A DNA stretch of 60,702 nucleotides from NCBI RefSeq assembly GCF_002001205.1, contig NZ_MUNZ01000093.1:1-60702 (forward strand), in the 5' to 3' direction. Below are positions 35,627 through 44,322 of the stretch, in pieces (within the stretch, counting starts at the first letter, position 1; each line of letters begins with the position of its first letter). A program made the translations under genes and the position numbers. Under the pieces are notes generated by a model that was not told where the DNA came from, made no database searches, and saw only the letters and a list, made by a program, of their open reading frames with translations. This DNA comes from Hydrogenophaga sp. A37 (GTDB lineage: Bacteria; Pseudomonadota; Gammaproteobacteria; Burkholderiales; Burkholderiaceae_C).

Positions 35627-36319
35627 ATGAGACTTTTGCTGGTCGAAGACGATGTGATGGTCGCCAGCGGCATGAAGCTGGGGCTCACCGACGCCGGCTA
35701 CACCGTGGACTGGGTGGGCAGCGGTGAGCGGGCCGAGCAGGCGCTGGAGCGCGACAGTTTTGATCTGGCGATCGTGGACATCGGGCTTCCCGGGCTCAAC
35801 GGCCTCGAGCTCACGCAGCGTTTGCGCGGGCGCGGGATCACCATGCCGGTGCTGATCCTGACCGCGCGCGACGCGCTGCACGACCGCGTGCAGGGTCTCG
35901 ATCTCGGCGCCGACGACTACATGCTTAAACCCTTCGAGCTGCCAGAGCTGCTCGCCCGCCTGCGCGCCTTGCTGCGCCGCTCGCAGGCCGCGACCTCGGC
36001 GGTGCTCGGGCTGGGGCCGCTGGAGATGGACACCGCGCTGCGGCGCGCGAGCCTCGCCGGGCAACCGATGGAGCTGGGCCCGCGCGAGTGGACTGTGCTC
36101 GAATACCTGCTGCTCCAGGCGCCCAAGCCGGCCGCCAAAGACAAGCTGCTGGCCGCTCTGACGGGTTGGGACAAGGAGATCACGCCCAACGCGATCGAGG
36201 TCTATGTCTCGCGCCTGCGGGCCAAGCTCGAACCGGCGGGTGTGGCTCTGCGCTCCATCCGCGGGTTTGGCTACCGCCTGGAACTGATGGCGCCGGCCGA
36301 CCATGCGCCCCCAGGCTGA
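35627..36319 (+). CDS. OmpR-family response regulator (QseB/PmrA-like)
   Basis: A 230-residue DNA-binding response regulator. The receiver begins MRLLLVEDDVMVASGMK, with the phospho-Asp in LAIVDIGLPGLNGLEL and the conserved Lys in DYMLKPFELPELLARL. The winged helix follows from about residue 125 (LGPREWTVLEYLLLQ; NAIEVYVSRLRAKLE). It overlaps the sensor kinase gene by 17 bases. The signal is unknown. Confidence 0.93.
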   Translation: MRLLLVEDDVMVASGMKLGLTDAGYTVDWVGSGERAEQALERDSFDLAIVDIGLPGLNGLELTQRLRGRGITMPVLILTARDALHDRVQGLDLGADDYMLKPFELPELLARLRALLRRSQAATSAVLGLGPLEMDTALRRASLAGQPMELGPREWTVLEYLLLQAPKPAAKDKLLAALTGWDKEITPNAIEVYVSRLRAKLEPAGVALRSIRGFGYRLELMAPADHAPPG

Positions 36320-37832
36320 ACGCGCAGCCTCGGATGGCCTGATCTGGGGCCTGCAGCGCCGCCTGCTGGTCATGCTGTTTCTCCCGCTGGGCATGGTGGG
36401 CATGGTCAGCGTGTTTTTCCACTACCAGAGCGCCGGTACCGCGGCCTTGCAGCAGGACCAGCAGCTGTTGCACCTGGTGCCGTTGCTGGCCGATTCGGTG
36501 GTGGTGAGCCAGGACGGTTCAGATTCCCGCGCGCTGGGCACAGAGCTGGGACTCGCGCTGCTCCTGGCGCCGCCGGTGGAGGAGTTTCTCAAAGAGCGGG
36601 AAGGCTTTGCCGCCTACGGTTTGATGGACGCCAGCGGCCGCTTGTTGCTCGGAGACGCCTGGCTGCCGACGGTGCTGCCTTCGACCGGCGACGCCGAGTT
36701 TCTCAGTGTGGTGGAAGGTGGTGTCACCTACCGCGTGGTGGCGCAGCGCAACGACACCGCGGCCGGTGAGTTGATCGTGATGCTGGCCGATGGATCGGAT
36801 GCCCGGCAGAACTGGCTCGAGACGGTGCTGCTGCGGGTGCTGCTGCCCAACCTGCTGCTCCTGCTGGTGGCGGCTGCGGCCGTGACCTGGGCCGTGGCCC
36901 GTGCGCTGCGGCCGCTGATCGATCTGAAGGACGCGGTGGAACACCGTTCGCCTCGCGACCTGAGTCCCATCGACGCAGAGAGTGCGCCCGCCGAAGTGCG
37001 ACCGCTGGTGGCGTCGCTCAACCGCCTGTTCTCGCTGGTGAACGACCAGACGCAGGCACAGCGGCGTTTTGTCGCCGACGCCGCGCACCAGCTGCGCACA
37101 CCGCTGGCCGGTCTGCAGGCTCAGGTGGAAGCCTGGGCTCAGGCGGCCCGCTCCATGGGCGCGGGCGACATGCTGAGCCTGCGCGTGGATCAGGTGCAGC
37201 GCATGCGGGACGCCACCCGCAGGACCTCGCAGTTGGCCAACCAGTTGCTGGCACTCTCGCGCGCCGACAGCGTGAGCGCCGACGCCCAGCCGATGGAGCA
37301 GGTGGACCTTCGTGAACTGTGCGAGAACATCCTGGCGTTGTACCTCGATGCGGCGACCAGCAAGCAGATGGACCTGGGCATCGAGAGTGCACCGGCCCAG
37401 ACGCGTGGCCATGCCTGGCTGTTGCGCGAGCTGCTGATCAACATCGTCGACAACGCGGTGAAGTACACCCCGCCCGGCGGGCGCATCACCCTGCGTTGCG
37501 GGCTGGAAGAAACGCCGGCTGGGTGGCGTGCCTGGATGGAGGTCGAAGACGATGGCCCGGGCATCGCCTGCGACGAGCAAACGCGTGTGCTGCAACGCTT
37601 CTACCGCCTGCCCGGTACGCAGACCGAGGGCAACGGCCTGGGCCTGGCCATTGCCGACGAGATCGCTCGCGCGCACCGCACGCAGCTTCAGTTGGCGGTG
37701 GGCGCCATGGGGCACGGCCTGCGGGTGCGGGTGGCCTTTGATGCGGTGACACCACCGCTCGCCACTGTCGCGCATGGACCTCAGCGCGGGCGGAGCGCTG
37801 ACGGGCCTGTGCGAGAATCAAAAGAGGGATGA
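36303..37832 (+). CDS. Sensor histidine kinase (QseC/TctE-like)
   Basis: A 509-residue inner-membrane kinase. Transmembrane segments are at about residues 18-40 (LLVMLFLPLGMVGMVSVFF) and 178-200 (LLPNLLLLLVAAAAVTWAVA), enclosing a periplasmic sensor of about 140 residues. A HAMP region follows, then the H-box FVADAAHQLRTPLAGLQAQ, the N-box LLINIVDNAVKYTPPGG and the G-boxes EDDGPGIAC and GNGLGLAIADEIA. The gene overlaps its response regulator, so the two are one operon. Confidence 0.92.
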   Translation: MRPQAERAASDGLIWGLQRRLLVMLFLPLGMVGMVSVFFHYQSAGTAALQQDQQLLHLVPLLADSVVVSQDGSDSRALGTELGLALLLAPPVEEFLKEREGFAAYGLMDASGRLLLGDAWLPTVLPSTGDAEFLSVVEGGVTYRVVAQRNDTAAGELIVMLADGSDARQNWLETVLLRVLLPNLLLLLVAAAAVTWAVARALRPLIDLKDAVEHRSPRDLSPIDAESAPAEVRPLVASLNRLFSLVNDQTQAQRRFVADAAHQLRTPLAGLQAQVEAWAQAARSMGAGDMLSLRVDQVQRMRDATRRTSQLANQLLALSRADSVSADAQPMEQVDLRELCENILALYLDAATSKQMDLGIESAPAQTRGHAWLLRELLINIVDNAVKYTPPGGRITLRCGLEETPAGWRAWMEVEDDGPGIACDEQTRVLQRFYRLPGTQTEGNGLGLAIADEIARAHRTQLQLAVGAMGHGLRVRVAFDAVTPPLATVAHGPQRGRSADGPVRESKEG

Positions 37833-37888
37833 CACACCACGGGCAGGGACTCTCGCCCGACCGACGAAAACCAACGGACCCTTCGCCC

Positions 37889-38566
37889 ATGACCTCCAGC
37901 GCCCCTCTGCCCATGGCCGCAGCCGCTTCCGATGCCGCACCCGATGCCGCCGACAGCAGCGAAGGCAACGGGCGCAAACGGCCCAAGCCGGGTGAGCGCA
38001 AGGTGCAAATCCTGCAGGCGCTGGCGACCATGCTGGAACAACCCGGCGCCGAGCGCATCACGACGGCCGCGCTGGCCGCCAAACTCGATGTGAGTGAAGC
38101 CGCCCTTTACCGCCACTTCGCCAGCAAGGCCCAGATGTTCGAGGGTCTGATCGAATTCATCGAACACACCGTGTTCGGGCTGATCAACCAACTCGGTGAC
38201 CGCGAACCCGATGCTGTCCTGCGTTCGCGCAAGCTGGTCAGCCTGCTCCTGCAATTTGGCGAGAAGAACCCCGGCATGGCGCGGGTCATGGTGGGCGACG
38301 CGCTGGTGTTTGAAAACGAGCGGCTGCAGCAGCGCATGAACCTGTTCTTCGACAAGATCGAATCGGCCCTGCGCCAGAACTTGCGCGAAGCGGCCGTGCT
38401 GGTGGGCACCTCCACGCCCACGGTCGATGCACAGGCCGACGCGTCCGTGATCACCGCGTTTTGCGTGGGGCGCTTGCAGCGTTTTGCGCGCAGCGGCTTC
38501 AAGCGCTTGCCCAGCGAAAGCCTGGAGCACAGCCTGGCCCTGCTGTTGCCCGAAGGCCGGTTGTAG
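37889..38566 (+). CDS. slmA: Nucleoid occlusion factor SlmA
   Basis: A 225-residue TetR-fold protein. The HTH lies at about residues 45-80 (ERITTAALAAKLDVSEAALY, RHFASKAQMFEGLIEFIEHT), and FALINQL-like and LLQFGEKNPGMARVMVGDAL follow, all as in SlmA. SlmA binds specific chromosomal sites and blocks FtsZ assembly over the nucleoid. The Ala/Pro-rich first 25 residues are of the longer form of Burkholderiales. The ATG at 37889 is chosen because an earlier in-frame start would overlap the kinase gene. Confidence 0.9.
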   Translation: MTSSAPLPMAAAASDAAPDAADSSEGNGRKRPKPGERKVQILQALATMLEQPGAERITTAALAAKLDVSEAALYRHFASKAQMFEGLIEFIEHTVFGLINQLGDREPDAVLRSRKLVSLLLQFGEKNPGMARVMVGDALVFENERLQQRMNLFFDKIESALRQNLREAAVLVGTSTPTVDAQADASVITAFCVGRLQRFARSGFKRLPSESLEHSLALLLPEGRL

Positions 38567-38571
38567 ACGAG

Positions 38572-38652
38572 GCACCCCCGCCGCGCTTTGCGCGACCCCC
38601 TCTAGGGGGCGGCACTGGCCGTCCGGCAAAGCCGGCCCGGCGGTGCCCTGGG
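38572..38652 (+). repeat. Dispersed intergenic repeat, family A
   Basis: It begins six bases after the slmA stop: CACCCCCGCCGCGCTTTGCG, then CCCCCTCTAGGGGG, then GGCAAAGCCGGCCCGGCGGTG. Confidence 0.8.
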
Positions 38653-38835
38653 CTGACCACCTCGCGTGTTGAGATGGCTCCGCTTCAAGCAAGACAGAGA
38701 TGACGCTGACGCGTGCGGGTTTACCCGCGCCAGACCGTTCTTCTCCGGACCTTTTAGGGCCTGGCACCTAAACAATTTCGATGCCCGTGGCGTGCTGATC
38801 GCACGGGTGGCGCGTTTTGCGGTAAAAATAGCACG

Positions 38836-38856
38836 ACCGTTCGATTTGCGAGCGGT
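38836..38856. promoter_or_regulatory. Dyad operator candidate for the TetR regulator of the fad operon
   Basis: ACCGTTCG, five bases, then CGAGCGGT match as an inverted repeat at 7 of 8 positions. It stands 29 bases before the TetR ATG, where self-repression by that protein would be expected. The half-site resembles TetR-family operators in other beta-oxidation operons, from memory. Confidence 0.55.
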
Positions 38857-38884
38857 TTGTTTTTTCAACGCACCGCCACCTCGC

Positions 38885-39583
38885 ATGAGCATCACCTCCA
38901 CCGTCAAGCGCTCTCGCAGCGAACCCGCCGAGGTCCGACCCTTGCAGAAGGGCCAGCAGACCAAGGCCGCCATCGTCGATGCCGCGCTCGGTCTGGCCAC
39001 GCAGATCGGCCTGGAGGGCCTGTCCATCGGCGCGCTGGCCGAGGTCATGCAGATGAGCAAGTCGGGCGTGTTCGCTCATTTCGGCTCGCGCGAAGAACTG
39101 CAGATTTCGGTGGTGCGCGAGTACCACGCGCGCTTCGAGGAAGAGGTGTTCTATCCCGCCATCCACACCCCGCGCGGGTTGCCGCGCTTGCGTGCGCTGT
39201 TCGACAACTGGATGAAACGCACCTCGGTCGAAATCGATTCGGGCTGCATCTACATCAGTGGCGCGGTCGAGTTCGACGACCGGCCCGGCCCGGTGCGTGA
39301 CGCGCTGGCCAGCTCGGTCAACACCTGGCTCACTGCCATGCGCCGCGCCATCGAGATCGCTGTGGAAGAAGGGCACTTGCGCGCCGACACCGATGCCGCG
39401 CAGATGGGCTTCGAAATCCACGCCCAGATCCTGGCCTTGCACTATGAGGCGCGCTTCCTGCGAAGCCCCAATTCGCTCCAGCGCGCCCTCGCGGCGTTCG
39501 AGGGCATCGTCACCCGCTTCAGCGCGGTGCCTGCCTCGCCCCCCGCGGCGCGCCCGCGAAAGACGGCCGCATCCAAGGCCTGA
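38885..39583 (+). CDS. TetR-family regulator of the beta-oxidation operon
   Basis: A 232-residue regulator with an HTH at about residues 25-70 (AAIVDAALGLATQIGLEGLS, IGALAEVMQMSKSGVFAHFG) and a TetR_C ligand domain (FDNWMKRTSVEIDSGCIYIS). The tail is Ala/Lys/Arg-rich. It lies 38 bases upstream of the acyl-CoA dehydrogenase gene, in the same direction, so it leads the operon. The likely effector is an acyl-CoA (inference). Confidence 0.88.
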   Translation: MSITSTVKRSRSEPAEVRPLQKGQQTKAAIVDAALGLATQIGLEGLSIGALAEVMQMSKSGVFAHFGSREELQISVVREYHARFEEEVFYPAIHTPRGLPRLRALFDNWMKRTSVEIDSGCIYISGAVEFDDRPGPVRDALASSVNTWLTAMRRAIEIAVEEGHLRADTDAAQMGFEIHAQILALHYEARFLRSPNSLQRALAAFEGIVTRFSAVPASPPAARPRKTAASKA

Positions 39584-39621
39584 ACGTTCCCCTCTTTTCA
39601 CAAACCCCACAGGAGTTCCCC

Positions 39622-41418
39622 ATGCCCGTTTACAACCCGCCCCTGCGTGACATGCAGTTTGTGATGCACGAAGTGCTGAATGTGACCGCCGATCTGCAGT
39701 CCATGCCGCAACACGCCGAGATGGACGCCGACACCATCAACGCGGTACTCGAAGAGGCCGGCAAGTTCGCCTCGCAGGTGATCTTCCCTCTGAACATCAG
39801 CGGTGACACCGAAGGCTGCACGCTTGACAGGACCACCCACGAGGTCAAGACGCCGACCGGTTTCAAGGCGGCCTACAAGACCTACGTGGAAGGTGGCTGG
39901 GCCGCGCTGAGTTGTGATCCGGCCTACGGCGGCCAGGGCCTGCCACTGGTGGTGAACCAGTGTCTGTACGAGATGATGAACTCGGCCAACCAGGCCTGGA
40001 CCATGTACCCCGGGCTCACGCACGGCGCCTACGCCGCGCTGCACACCTACGGCACCGATGCGCAGAAAGACGCCTACCTGCCCAAGATGACCAGCGGCGA
40101 GTGGACCGGCACCATGTGCCTGACCGAACCGCACTGCGGCACCGACCTGGGCCTGATGCGCACCAAGGCCGAGCCGCTGGCCGACGGCAGCTACAAGATC
40201 ACCGGCAACAAGATTTTCATCAGCGCCGGTGAACACGACATGGCCGACAACATCATCCACCTGGTGCTGGCCCGCCTGCCCGACGCGCCTCCCGGCATCA
40301 AGGGCGTGAGCCTGTTCATCGTGCCGAAGTACCACGTCAACGCCGACGGGTCGCTCGGCGAGCGCAACGGCATCTACTGCGGTGGCCTGGAGCACAAGAT
40401 GGGCATCCACGGCAACGCCACGGCGCAGATCGTGATCGACGGCGCCATCGGCACCATCGTGGGCCAGCCCAACAAGGGCATGCAGGCCATGTTCGTCATG
40501 ATGAACGCCGCGCGCCTGGGCGTGGGCAACCAGTCTCTCGGCCTGACCGAAGTGGCCTACCAGAACGCCCTGGCCTACGCCAAGGACCGCATCCAGATGC
40601 GCAGCCTGACCGGCCCCAAGGCCAAGGACAAACCGGCCGATCCGATCATCGTGCACCCCGACGTGCGCCGCATGCTGCTCACCGCCAAGGCCTACGCCGA
40701 AGGCGGCCGCGCACTGGCCATCTACAGCTCGGTGCTGCTGGAAAAAGCGCACAACCACCCGGACGAAAAAGTGCGCAAGGACAGCGACGAGATGCTCTCG
40801 CTGCTCACGCCCATCACCAAGGCCTTCCTGACCGACAACGGCTACAACGCCGCCACCATGTGCCAGCAGGTCTTCGGTGGCCACGGCTACATCAAGGAAT
40901 GGGGCATGGAGCAGTTCGTGCGCGATGCCCGCATCAACATGATCTACGAAGGCACCAACACCATCCAGAGCCTGGACCTGTTGGGCCGCAAGGTGCTGGG
41001 CAACAACGGCGCCACGCTGAAGAAGTTCGGCAGGCTGGTGGGCGCGCTGGTGATGGAAGAGGGCGTCAACGAGAAGATGGCCGAGTTCATCAACCCGCTG
41101 GCGGTGCTCGGTGAGCAGATCACCAAGTTCACCACCGAGATCGGCTTCAAGGGCCTGCAGAACGCCGACGAAGTGGGCGCTGCCGCGGTGGACTACCTGC
41201 GCGTGGCCGGGCATCTGGTGTTCGGCTACTTCTGGGCCCGCATGGCGCAGGTGGCGCTGCGCGAGATCGCGGCCGGCAACACCGACCCGTTCTACGTGGC
41301 CAAGCTGCAGACCGCACGTTTCTATTTCGCCAAGCTGTTCCCCGAGACCGCGACGCTGATGCGCACGGCGCGCACCGGCAGCAAGGTGTTGATGGACACC
41401 GACGCAGCGCTGGCCTGA
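39622..41418 (+). CDS. Acyl-CoA dehydrogenase with C-terminal extension
   Basis: A 598-residue FAD enzyme for the first step of beta-oxidation. The N-terminal domain has MCLTEPHCGTDLGLMRTKAE and the FAD/substrate-contact block KITGNKIFISAGEHD; the C-terminal part has QQVFGGHGYIKEWGMEQFVR and IYEGTNTIQSLDLLGRK, with the catalytic Glu in YEGTN. An extra C-terminal ACDH_C domain follows from about residue 470, typical of the long FadE-like group. The ATG at 39622 has CAGGAG upstream. It is followed by the DUF2147 and fadB genes. Confidence 0.94.
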   Translation: MPVYNPPLRDMQFVMHEVLNVTADLQSMPQHAEMDADTINAVLEEAGKFASQVIFPLNISGDTEGCTLDRTTHEVKTPTGFKAAYKTYVEGGWAALSCDPAYGGQGLPLVVNQCLYEMMNSANQAWTMYPGLTHGAYAALHTYGTDAQKDAYLPKMTSGEWTGTMCLTEPHCGTDLGLMRTKAEPLADGSYKITGNKIFISAGEHDMADNIIHLVLARLPDAPPGIKGVSLFIVPKYHVNADGSLGERNGIYCGGLEHKMGIHGNATAQIVIDGAIGTIVGQPNKGMQAMFVMMNAARLGVGNQSLGLTEVAYQNALAYAKDRIQMRSLTGPKAKDKPADPIIVHPDVRRMLLTAKAYAEGGRALAIYSSVLLEKAHNHPDEKVRKDSDEMLSLLTPITKAFLTDNGYNAATMCQQVFGGHGYIKEWGMEQFVRDARINMIYEGTNTIQSLDLLGRKVLGNNGATLKKFGRLVGALVMEEGVNEKMAEFINPLAVLGEQITKFTTEIGFKGLQNADEVGAAAVDYLRVAGHLVFGYFWARMAQVALREIAAGNTDPFYVAKLQTARFYFAKLFPETATLMRTARTGSKVLMDTDAALA

Positions 41419-41449
41419 TCACCCGCTCCACCACCCACCGGAGACAGAC

Positions 41450-41887
41450 ATGAAGAAGACCGCCTTTGCCGCCCTGCTGAGCCTCGCCGCCGTGTCCGCC
41501 TTTGCGCAGATGTCGCCCGTGGGTCTGTGGAAGACCATCGACGACGACACCAAGAAGGAGAAGTCGCTGGTGCGCATCAAGGAAACCAACGGCGTCTACA
41601 GCGGCACCATCGAGAAGCTGCTCGACCCCACCAGCAAGCAAGACGCGGTGTGCGACAAGTGCACCGACGAGCGCAAGGACAAGCCCGTGCTGGGCATGAC
41701 CATCCTGCGCAACCTCAAGCAGAGCGCCGACGACAAGACCGTGTACGACGGTGGCGACATCGTCGACCCGAACAACGGCAAGGTCTACCGCTCGCGCCTC
41801 AAGCCGGTCGACGACGGCAAGAAGCTGGAGATGCGTGGCTACATCGGCCCGTTCTACCGAACCCAGGTCTGGTTGCGAGTCGAGTGA
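41450..41887 (+). CDS. DUF2147 periplasmic protein
   Basis: A 145-residue exported protein. The signal peptide is MKKTAFAALLSLAAVSAFAQ, with cleavage after AFA. The mature part has GLWKTIDDDTKKEKSLVRIK, VCDKCTDERKDKPVLGM and a C-terminal LRPV..RGYIG-like end (GYIGPFYRTQVWLRVE), all as in DUF2147. The function is unknown; the CDKC pair may bind metal or form a disulfide. It is set between fadE-like and fadB genes, a combination seen in related organisms. Confidence 0.88.
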   Translation: MKKTAFAALLSLAAVSAFAQMSPVGLWKTIDDDTKKEKSLVRIKETNGVYSGTIEKLLDPTSKQDAVCDKCTDERKDKPVLGMTILRNLKQSADDKTVYDGGDIVDPNNGKVYRSRLKPVDDGKKLEMRGYIGPFYRTQVWLRVE

Positions 41888-41918
41888 CCGCGAGCCTTTC
41901 CCCATTCATGGAAAACCA

Positions 41919-44318
41919 ATGAACCGATTTCAAGTGAAGAAAGTCGCCGTGCTCGGCGCGGGCGTGATGGGCGCGCAGATCGCTGCGCACCTGGTCAACG
42001 TCAAGGTGCCCGTGGTGCTGTTCGACCTGCCTGCGAAGGAAGGCACTAAAAACGGCATCGTCACGCGCGCCGTCGAGAACCTCAAGAAGCTCAAGCCTTC
42101 GCCGTTGGGCGTGGCCAGCGATGCCGACCTGATCGGCCAGGCCAACTACGAAGAGCACCTGGAGCAGTTGAAAGACTGCGACCTGATCATCGAGGCCATC
42201 GCCGAGCGCATGGACTGGAAGCTCGATCTGTACACCAAGATCGCGCCCTTCATCGCGCCGCACGCCATCGTCGCGTCCAACACCTCGGGCCTGTCGATCA
42301 CCAAGCTCAGCGAAGTGCTGCCCGAGGCGATCAAACCGCGCTTCTGCGGCATCCACTTCTTCAACCCGCCGCGCTACATGACGCTGGTTGAGCTGATCGC
42401 CACGCCCACCACGCAGCCACAGATCCTTGACGACCTGGAAACCTTCGTGACCAGCGGTCTGGGCAAGGGCGTGGTGCGCGCCAAGGACACGCCCAACTTC
42501 GTGGCCAACCGCATCGGCATCGCCGGCATGCTGGCCACGATCAAAGAGGTGGAGAACTTCGGCCTCACCTACGACGTGGTCGACGACCTCACTGGCAAGC
42601 GCCTGGGCCGCGCGAGCAGCGGCACCTTCCGCACCGCCGACGTGGTGGGCCTGGACACCATGGCCCACGTGGTCAAGACGTTGCAGGACAACCTGAACGA
42701 GCAGACCGACCCGTTCTACGGCAGCTTCGGCACGCCGCCGGTGCTGGCCAAGCTGATTGAAATGGGGAACCTGGGCCAGAAAGCCAAGGCCGGCTTCTTC
42801 AAGAAGGTCGGTCGCGACATCCAGCGCTTTGATCTGGAGAGCGGTGAGTACGTGCCCGCTGGCGAGAAGGCCGATGAGGTCTATGGCCGCATGCTCAAGC
42901 GCCCGGCCGCCGAGCGCCTGAAGCTCTTGCGCAACGCCGAAGGCCCGCAGGGCCAGTTCCTCTGGGCGATCCTGCGCAACAGCTTCCACTACGCCGCCGT
43001 GCACCTGGCCACCATCGCCGAGACCGCACGCGACGTGGACCAGGCCATGCGCTGGGGCTTCGGCATGAAGCAGGGCCCCTTCGAGCTCTGGCAGGAAGCC
43101 GGCTGGCTCGAAGTCGCGAAGATGGTTCAGGAAGACATCGATGCCGGCAAGGCGCTGAGCACAGCGCCGCTGCCCGAGTGGGTGTTCAAAGGCCCGGTGG
43201 CCGAGGCTGGTGGCGTGCACACCGCCCAAGGTTCGTGGAACCCGCCCCAGGGCGTGTTCGAAGCGCGCCGCTCGCTGCCGGTCTACGGGCGCCAGCACTT
43301 CCCCGAGCTGCTGCTGGGCGAAGCCGGGCCGAAGTTTGAGACCGCCGGAACCACCATCGAAGAAAACGACGCCATCCGCGTCTGGACGCTGGACGGCGAC
43401 GTGCTGATCGCCAGCATCAAGACCAAGATGCACGCCATCAGCCCCGATGTGTGCGAGGGCCTGATGGCGGCCATCGACCTGGCCGAAAAGGAGTACCAGG
43501 GCCTGGTGGTCTGGTCGGGCGACGAGCCCTTCAGCGCCGGCGCCGACCTGCAGGCCATGCTGCCCGCCTTCATGGCGGTGGGCGTGAGCGCGATCGAAGA
43601 CGCCGAAGGCTTCATGCAGCAGACCATGCTGCGCCTGCGCTATGCCAACGTGCCGGTGGTCAGTGCCGTGCGCGGCCTGGCGCTGGGCGGCGGGTGTGAG
43701 CTGGCCGTGTACAGCGCGCGCCGTGTGGTGCACATGGAGAGCTACATCGGTCTGGTGGAAGTCGGCGTGGGCCTGGTGCCCGGCGCCGGCGGCCTGACCT
43801 ACATCGCGCGCCGTGCGGCCGAGAACGCCGAGACCTCCACCGGCAAGGACCTGCTCCCGTTCCTCACCGAAGGCTTCACCGCCGCGGCCATGGCCAAGGT
43901 CGGCACCAGCGCGCTGGAGTCCCGAAAGCTGGGCTACGTGCTGCACTCCGACGTGATCGTGCCGCACAAGGACGAGCTGTTGTTCGTCGCCATCAACGAA
44001 GCGAAGGCCTTGTTCAACGGCGGCTACCGCGCGCCGCACAAGCGCCTCTTCCCCGTGGCCGGCCGCGACGGCAAGGCCACCATCCTCGGCAGCCTGGTCA
44101 ACATGCGCGACGGCGGCTTCATCAGCCAGCACGACTTCCACATTGCGTCGCTGATCGCGGGTGTGGTGACGGGGGGTGACGTCGATCCCGGAACGCTGGT
44201 GAACGAGGACTATTTGATGACGCTGGAGCGCCGCGCGTTCTGCTCGCTGATCGTGCATCCGAAGACGCAGGAGCGGATTCTGGGGATGCTGAATACCGGC
44301 AAGCCGGTGCGGAATTGA
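41919..44318 (+). CDS. fadB: 3-hydroxyacyl-CoA dehydrogenase / enoyl-CoA hydratase (FadB-like)
   Basis: A 799-residue bifunctional enzyme in the order dehydrogenase then hydratase, which is the reverse of E. coli FadB. The NAD fold is VKKVAVLGAGVMGAQIAAHL; the catalytic His is in GIHFFNPPRYMTLVEL. The hydratase part (about residues 485-700) has SAGADLQAMLPAF, RGLALGGGCELAVYSARRVV and GLVEVGVGLVPGAGG, with the acidic residue in EVGVG. Start ATG at 41919. A DUF559 gene begins 4 bases after its stop, and fadA then follows. Confidence 0.94.
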   Translation: MNRFQVKKVAVLGAGVMGAQIAAHLVNVKVPVVLFDLPAKEGTKNGIVTRAVENLKKLKPSPLGVASDADLIGQANYEEHLEQLKDCDLIIEAIAERMDWKLDLYTKIAPFIAPHAIVASNTSGLSITKLSEVLPEAIKPRFCGIHFFNPPRYMTLVELIATPTTQPQILDDLETFVTSGLGKGVVRAKDTPNFVANRIGIAGMLATIKEVENFGLTYDVVDDLTGKRLGRASSGTFRTADVVGLDTMAHVVKTLQDNLNEQTDPFYGSFGTPPVLAKLIEMGNLGQKAKAGFFKKVGRDIQRFDLESGEYVPAGEKADEVYGRMLKRPAAERLKLLRNAEGPQGQFLWAILRNSFHYAAVHLATIAETARDVDQAMRWGFGMKQGPFELWQEAGWLEVAKMVQEDIDAGKALSTAPLPEWVFKGPVAEAGGVHTAQGSWNPPQGVFEARRSLPVYGRQHFPELLLGEAGPKFETAGTTIEENDAIRVWTLDGDVLIASIKTKMHAISPDVCEGLMAAIDLAEKEYQGLVVWSGDEPFSAGADLQAMLPAFMAVGVSAIEDAEGFMQQTMLRLRYANVPVVSAVRGLALGGGCELAVYSARRVVHMESYIGLVEVGVGLVPGAGGLTYIARRAAENAETSTGKDLLPFLTEGFTAAAMAKVGTSALESRKLGYVLHSDVIVPHKDELLFVAINEAKALFNGGYRAPHKRLFPVAGRDGKATILGSLVNMRDGGFISQHDFHIASLIAGVVTGGDVDPGTLVNEDYLMTLERRAFCSLIVHPKTQERILGMLNTGKPVRN

Positions 44319-44322
44319 GCGC

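Larger units (their letters stand above)
38567..38884. other. 318-base intergenic region between slmA and the fad operon
   Basis: It holds a copy of repeat family A (38572-38652), then about 180 bases without genes, then the promoter region of the TetR gene with the dyad at 38836. A run GCGGTAAAAATAGC just before the dyad could hold a -10 box. Confidence 0.6.
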
